The translations under genes and the position numbers were made by a program. The notes below the pieces were generated by a model. That model did no database searches and had not been told where the DNA came from. It worked only from the letters and a program-made list of their open reading frames with translations. DNA of 60,998 nucleotides from Branchiostoma floridae (taxonomy: Eukaryota; Chordata; Leptocardii; Amphioxiformes; Branchiostomatidae), in assembly GCF_000003815.2 (NCBI RefSeq), contig NC_049990.1, forward strand, positions 253,783 to 314,780, given 5' to 3'. This document shows, in pieces, positions 55,490-60,998 of the stretch. Every line of letters begins with the position of its first letter. Positions within the stretch are counted from its first letter, which is position 1.

Positions 55490-55680
55490 ATGCAAACCCC
55501 CAAAAAGTGTCACAGAAAGCCTTCTTCCACAGAGTCACACAACTGTGGAAATCACTTCCACCCAACACACGTACAGCTTCGTCTCTGACTTCATTCAAAG
55601 CAAATGTACGGATCACGCTTAGGGACCTTTCTCTGTGTAAAAAACTAATTTTGTACATAAGACAAAATATTTAGATCAAC
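55490..55680 (+). mobile_element. LINE C-terminal remnant (copy 1)
   Basis: The plus-strand frame reads KAFFHRVTQLWKSLPPNTRT, then ASSLTSFKANVRITLRD, the usual extreme C-terminus of non-LTR reverse transcriptases. The 3' tail continues to about 55955 (gggcaatgaccctaattg). It is repeated in copy 2. Confidence 0.7.
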
Positions 55681-56154
55681 AGTTAATATCATTAATATTA
55701 TTATAGGACATGTTTCACAGTTTGGAAAATGTTTTTGTCTCAAACATACAGACGGACGCACTGTTTTTACTTTATTCAAATTGCAACATAAAATATGTTT
55801 CTACTCAGGTTGCAGCGTTAAAAAAGTATTCTTATGTATATACCTTGTATCACCATTTTGTGTACATTGTATGTATGACTGTACTTAATTTGTTATCTAC
55901 TGTATTTGTATTTCTCTCCCAAGGCCAGCCCTGTAATGGGCAATGACCCTAATTGACGCCGGCGCAGAAGGCCCCAAACGAGTCCCTACAGGGTTTTAGC
56001 CTATTTTCGACTTTTCGCAGGAAAATGTAAGTACATTTCATATTGGTGAGACAGTGTAGGTTGCAGATGTTCAGATTCGGCCCAAAAACTAGGTTTTGGT
56101 CCATCTTTTCGGCCTGTGCTGACCCCTAATTTCAAGTGCTGAGTCCCAAAAATG

Positions 56155-56270
56155 ACGTCATGATTAGCAAGATGGCGGCAAGTTTTGACCGCCGGAATAG
56201 TTGCACCGGTCAGAAAGTTTAGATATTAGACTTTTGGACACTTGAGATAGCGGGCTGCTGTGTGGGGTGA
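56155..56270 (+). promoter_or_regulatory. YY1-like promoter element and possible first exon end (copy 1)
   Basis: The segment atgacgtcatgattagcaag followed by atggcggcaag combines a CRE with an AAGATGGCGGC element typical of YY1-dependent promoters, where initiation is at the motif. A donor-like ggggtgagtt lies at about 56265. The ATG in the motif opens only 16 codons. This may be the 5' end of PIN4 or of another plus-strand gene. Confidence 0.4.
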
Positions 56271-56561
56271 GTTCTTATGACCTGGAATGTTCACGGATGA
56301 GATGATGACACTCTGAACTTGCTAACTTTAACATTATCGCCTATGTAGATTTGTATTAGTGCTAACTGCTCTAATAGCCACGGCTAGTTGGTACCGTACA
56401 GGTGGTGCTTACAAGGTAGGTTACAAGGGGTAAGGCACATGGGATGCTTCCTGGCCTTACCTGCAGTGATATGTGTATGTTTGTGTAGACCTTACCTGAG
56501 CTTACGCAGACACAAGCCTTGTTCTCACTATTATATTCTTACCTTGGTCTGTATGTTTCAG

Positions 56562-56723
56562 GGTGACCTTGGTTGGATGACCCGTGGGTCGATGGTGGGG
56601 CCGTTTCAGGACGCGGCGTTCGCGCTCCAGCCCAGCACGACCCAGAAACCCGTCTACACCAACCCACCAATCAGGACGAAGCACGGCTACCATGTCATCA
56701 TGATCGAGGGCAAGAAAATGTGA
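56562..56723 (+). CDS. PIN4: PIN4 (parvulin-14) terminal exon, isolated
   Basis: After a good acceptor (ctgtatgtttcag), 54 codons read [20 protein letters not shown], then the [20 protein letters not shown] region, ending EGKKM and stop. This is the C-terminal half of the parvulin PPIase domain of PIN4, a peptidyl-prolyl cis-trans isomerase. The exons encoding the start and the HILCEKH region are not visible in the window. The exon sits in the ~380-bp spacer between the two copies of the tandem duplication. Confidence 0.85.
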   Translation, partial: GDLGWMTRGSMVGPFQDAAFALQPSTTQKPVYTNPPIRTKHGYHVIMIEGKKM

Positions 56724-57923
56724 CGCTGGAAAATTTCTGCTTTTTTTGGGGGGGGGGGGGTCTTTAGAATTTTTAGTTTCGGGGGGTGGGGGTGGATTGT
56801 GTAATAACAAAACAAATAAGGCTGACATTACGTAGATTAGACATCAAGGTAATGCGATACTCCATGTAAAAGTTACTCATGCAACTGGAGAAGTAAACAG
56901 TCAGACATTTCAGAAAGCTTCTACTATTTCATCAGTGACTGGACCATAGCTTGGATGAACATTACTGTAACTTAGGTGCAGTTCTCAAAATCACCATCAG
57001 GAGGCATTTCTTTCCGTCATCTGATTAGTTTCTATTTTACTCTGAAACCAGAATTTTTAACGTTTTTTTTTTTTCAATGGCAAAAAATGGGGACCACCAA
57101 AAATGGCCTTATTGGTAGTCCTTATTTAGAGTTGGCCATTTAAACACATTTGTTTTTAGTACATAGAATCAAGAAAATGAAACCTCCTTGGTAGAATACA
57201 ATGTAATTCAGAAACTTGAATAGTTAGATAGGATCATGACTCAAAAACACCTGAAGATTTTTGGTTGGTACATTTTGTAGTCGTTGCATGCTGTCTGCTG
57301 CCCTTTCTTGGCTGTATGATTACAAGTGCCAGTCCAGTCTGTTCACAAATGTCTCTCGTGCGGAATAAATGCCGTGTTGTCTGATTTGGAGGCTTAATGG
57401 TCATTTATGTTATTGTTTTGACCCATGACGTGTGTAATGACTTGAGATCCTAAATTATTCTGTAATGTGATAACCCTAATTACGTCATTCACTCACGAAT
57501 AACGGCTGAAGAAAAAACATGTTGTGTTTCTGGGCCTGAAAATATTAGGGTCGGTAGGTAGAGATTCTTTGTGATTCCAGTGAAAGTTATCCAGCAAATA
57601 CATTTTAGCACTGTAAAACTGAAATGCATCAGGCACTGGTATTTTCATTTTTAAGACAGCAGGGAGTTCCTGTATTTGACACTCTATTACTAGGAGCTCA
57701 AAGCAATGATATTTCAAAAGGCTCATCAGTTGAAAGACTCATGACAGCCAGTAAAGAAATGAATGGCATACGATATTCCGTTTCAAATTTTTTATTGAGG
57801 ATAGAAGCAAGTTCCTAAAAAAGCAGCAAGCTGCGGCGCTCAAACTTAGTTGTAAATACATCATTACCAATAACATAAACAATATTTAGTTATCTTAAAT
57901 ACTATCGTCCTGCTTAATATTTG

Positions 57924-57925
<2 letters not shown>

Positions 57926-57951
<26 letters not shown>
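57926..57951. repeat. (TA)n microsatellite
   Basis: About 13 TA units, absent from the corresponding position in copy 1 (about 53427). Confidence 0.95.
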
Positions 57952-57955
<4 letters not shown>

Positions 57956-58302
57956 AACTAAGTGATATTTTGTCGTCATCCTTTTGTTATCCTACAAGTT
58001 TATATTTCCGTATTACACAGATGCAGTATGAAACCGTAGTGTGTATTCCTTGTCGATATCTAATTTTGCTGCACATATTTTCCATTGGTCTAGTTTGGTA
58101 TCAACAGAAAACCATGACAAATCAAATGCCATGGGAAAATATGATAACATAAGGTGACCAGCATATTATTGTGATCTGTGATATTCTTCAGTATACTTAT
58201 CATTGTTTTATGGCAATGGCTTCTATGCGAAGAAGAGGAAGAGGATTTCAGCCCTTTGGCTGATGTGCATTACTCGTGGGTTGTGTACGTGGCGTTTCTG
58301 TT

Positions 58303-58575
58303 AAGGTGCACTCTCACTGCACTTGTGTCAAGCTTGCGTCACTGCGGGGTTCGGAAGATTATTATTTGGCAAGGCACTTCAGAGATAAAGAACGAATTTT
58401 ATTACTTTTTGTGTATTGTGTCATTGTTTTTGTGTCATTGTGTCTTTTAAGTCATAGTCTTACGTATTATTCCGGAATATCTACTATAAAATCGGCAAAA
58501 AAAACAAAACAGTGACGCAGTGAACGAACCCCGCAGTGATGCAAGCTTGACTGAAGTGCAGTGAGAGTGCACCTT
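58303..58575. mobile_element. Foldback MITE (copy 2)
   Basis: Ends aaggtgcactctcactgcac and gtgcagtgagagtgcacctt are perfect 20-bp inverted repeats, extended inward by tcaagcttgcgtcactgcgg against its near complement, for about 47 bp of TIR. Confidence 0.85.
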
Positions 58576-58835
58576 GGCTTTATATCCCCTTTCTACTAGG
58601 ACAGCGCTCTGGCTCGCGACCTAAAATTTGACAGAGCGCTTAAAGACCTGTATGAAAAGAAACCAAATATTTTTACCACTATGTGTGTCTTGTTGCCATT
58701 TCCAGGCACCCTTTTTGATTTTGTATGATATACCCTGTATGAAATCGAACATTACATGAATCGGTTTTAGGTCGCAGCAGCAGCGTGATCGCCGTCTAGT
58801 GGAAAGGGGGTCTTAGGTCCGTCCTAAAAGATTCT

Positions 58836-59988
58836 TCAGAAGGTGATAACTATCGTAATTCCAACCCACCAACGTCCCCAATCTATCCCCACGTCGATGA
58901 CAAAACGCCGCCCGTCGCCCGGGTAGACGCCAGTGAACCTGTTGTTGACTTTGCACAAGGTCGTCCCGAGGCGTTCCAGGGCGAATCCGCCGCCCAGGTC
59001 GGTTCGCAGGGGGTGGGGGCAGACGGCGTCCGGGCCGTAGATGGCGTCATCAATCTCCATGGTAACGGCGCGCGAGGTAGCATAACTCGCCTCGATGTTT
59101 GTCAGATATTCGTTGTAGAACAGCGGAAGGTTCTGTTCAATGGGTGGCAGGATGTAGCTGGGGAACTCGCCTGCAAACAAGGAGAAGGACATTCAGAAGA
59201 ACGCCCAGGCACTGCAGAACTGGGGGCCACAAACGACAAGGCAAAAATGTGACGTGTCACAAATATGAAAACCGTTATTATTTACTATAGATCATCACAA
59301 GCAGTAGCCAAGTTCCATTGTATTCACCTTTGCTAAAGCTACCTAATAGTATGTAATCCAATAGCAAATGCTATTCAAATTGCAATATTATCAAATTATT
59401 GAAATTTGAAACCACCGTTCGTAGACTTGATACACCAAAATACAATGTTTTAACCAAGGAGGTTAAGAAAAGTTTTTTTAACCTCCTTGTTTTAACCAAT
59501 CAACGGATATAGGTTACCCTGCGGATATAGGTGAACTAGCGTTACCAACGCACCTGGTAATCCAAGATTAGGAAAGTTCCTGGTTTCTGGCAGGATGAGC
59601 GCAGTGGTGACGCCCGGCGTACGCGGGTCGGTGTAGGTGAGAGCCCACTGCTCCGGCTGGATCGTGATGCTGGCCGTGGCGGGCAGGTCTGAGATCGGCG
59701 CGCCGTCGTGTGGCTGGTACTCCTGCAGGTCGCTCAGGAAGCTGTCCATGCCCAGCTCCGCAGAAACGGCAGGGCCCAGCAGGCCAGACAGGGCGGTGGA
59801 CTCGCTCAGTGCGGCGGAGTAGTCAAATTCTAAACACACGATTTACTGTAATTACTGGTGGATTCATTTTTTTCATTTCATTTTATTTATTTAGCCTTCG
59901 AAAATTTTTTTTTTTTTCAAAGCACACTTGTCTGATACTGAAATCTTGCGTGGCTCACCTGTAGGCCGCGGACTCGATGGAGGACACT
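58836..59988 (-). CDS. Unrecognised protein, copy 2 (3' exons)
   Basis: Exons 59988-59959, 59829-59554 and 59170-58836 have the same splice sites and phases as copy 1. Differences include GEFPSY for GVFPSY, YNEYL for YNTYL, CPHPLRTDLGGGF for CPYPLRTDLGSGF, and loss of two residues (ATASITIQ against ATASTSITIQ). No frame damage is visible. The 5' exons are not identified. Confidence 0.65.
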
Positions 59989-60061
59989 CTAGGACAACAA
60001 AAGAGATAGTTTTGATACAGAAACTTAGACCCAACAGTGTATATAGAATAATCTGTCAATG

Positions 60062-60240
60062 CAAACCCCCAAAAGTGTCACAGAAAGCCTTCTTCCACAG
60101 AGCCACACAACGGTGGAAATCACTTCCACCCAACACACGTACAGCTTCGTCTCTGACTTCATTCAAAAATTTCAAAGCAAATGTATGAATCACGCTTAGG
60201 GACCTTTTTCTGTGTAAAAAATACTAATTTAGTAATTAAG
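60062..60240 (+). mobile_element. LINE C-terminal remnant (copy 2)
   Basis: This is the counterpart of 55490-55680 (KAFFHRATQRWKSLPPNTRT, then ASSLTSF), with a short insertion and the same 3' tail to about 60540. Confidence 0.7.
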
Positions 60241-60739
60241 ACAAAATATTAAGCTCAACAGTTAATATCATTAATATTATTATAGGACATGTTTCACAGT
60301 TTGGAAAATGTTTTTGTCTCAAACATACAGACAGACGCACTGTTTTTACTTTATTCAAATTGCAACATAAAATATGTTTTTACTTTACTCAGGTTGCGGC
60401 GTTAAAAAGGTATTCTTATGTATATACCTTGTATCACCATTTTGTGTACATTTTATGTATCACTGTACTTAATTTGTTATCTACTGTATTTGTATTTCTC
60501 TCCCAAGGCCAGCCCTGTAATGGGCAATGACCCTAATTGACGCAGGCGCAGAATGCCGCAAACGAGTCCCTAGAGTATTTTAGCCTATTTTCGACTTTTA
60601 GCAGGAAAATGTAAGTACATTTCATATTGGTGAGACAGTGTAGGTTGCAGATGTTCAGATTCGGCCGAAAAAACTAGGTTTTGGTCCATCTTTTCGGCCT
60701 GTGCTGACCCCTAATTTCAAGTGCTGAGTCCCAAAAATG

Positions 60740-60860
60740 ACGTCATGATTAGCAAGATGGCGGCAAGTTTTGACCGCCGGAATAGTTGCACCGGTCAGAA
60801 AGTTTAGATATTAGACTTTTGGACACTTGAGATAGCGGGCTGCTGTGTGGGGTGAGTTCT
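60740..60860 (+). promoter_or_regulatory. YY1-like promoter element (copy 2)
   Basis: Same CRE plus aagatggcggcaag arrangement and donor-like ggggtgagtt as at 56155-56270. Whatever it starts would continue beyond the window. Confidence 0.4.
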
Positions 60861-60998
60861 TATGACCTGGAATGTTCACGGGTGAGATTATGACACTCTG
60901 AACTTGCTAACTTTAACATTATCGCCTATGTAGATTTGTATTAGTGCTAACTGCTCTAATAGCCACGGCTCGTTGGTGCCGTACAGCTGGTCTTACAC

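Larger units (their letters stand above)
52567..56440. repeat. Large tandem duplication, copy 1
   Basis: Sequence from ataaggctgacattacg onward matches 56817 onward, in the same orientation and order, with a few percent divergence and small indels. Copy 1 lacks about 280 bp present at 57425-57700 of copy 2, so the offset grows from 4,250 to about 4,586 bp. It ends near ggtaccgtacaggtggtgct. Contents: two MITEs, an unknown minus-strand gene, a LINE tail and a YY1-like promoter element. Confidence 0.92.
56817..60998. repeat. Large tandem duplication, copy 2 (runs off the window)
   Basis: This is the second copy of 52567-56440. It includes an additional ~280-bp segment (57425-57700) and a (TA)n expansion at 57926-57951. 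The match continues to within about 20 bp of the window edge. Confidence 0.92.

Overview
This is a metazoan genomic window with intron-rich genes, canonical GT-AG introns, tRNA-derived SINEs, MITEs, microsatellites and three assembly gaps. It most resembles amphioxus (Branchiostoma). The grounds are a single-exon LRR receptor with a tyrosine-motif tail, minisatellites sitting across exon-intron junctions, dense short TIR elements, and allele-like duplicated blocks a few percent apart. The species call is inference. Exon models were built by eye from reading frame, splice sites and remembered family motifs; no search was run.

Layout. 1-5050: repeats, including a 1.39-kb TIR element with internal 60-bp arrays between 250-bp direct repeats, plus a LINE scrap. 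5067-8281 (-): a decayed LRR transmembrane receptor, with one frameshift and three in-frame stops. 8282-15341: gene-poor. 15342-28316 (-): a 21-exon gene for a protein of about 1,178 residues, with three SRPBCC/Bet v 1-like domains, then a C2 domain, then a lipoxygenase domain. Its introns hold a 1.65-kb TTAA-flanked foldback element, a mariner derivative and a SINE. A possible 5' exon lies near 32.6 kb. 34218-37178 (+): DYNLT2B (TCTEX1D2), a dynein-2 light chain. 38726-44136 (-): DHRS12, a short-chain dehydrogenase. 44664-48230 (+): AP-1 sigma (AP1S1-like), head to head with DHRS12. 49645-52045 (-): GPALPP1, with its 5' end lost in a gap. 52567-60998: two tandem copies of a block of about 4.2-4.6 kb, each carrying the same unrecognised minus-strand gene. 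The last exon of PIN4 is stranded between the copies.

Two things stand out. The first is the SRPBCC x3-C2-lipoxygenase fusion: lipid-binding folds and a calcium/membrane-binding domain on an oxylipin-forming enzyme, in place of the usual N-terminal PLAT domain, with a C-terminal valine where animal lipoxygenases normally have isoleucine. The second is that at least a dozen exon edges in four neighbouring genes (DYNLT2B, DHRS12, AP1S1, GPALPP1) carry tandem copies of the junction itself, sometimes making extra in-frame mini-exons with intact splice sites. The adjacent 21-exon lipoxygenase gene shows none.

The conserved genes are unrelated housekeeping functions (ciliary transport, redox, vesicle sorting, a nuclear protein, a prolyl isomerase) and do not form a pathway.
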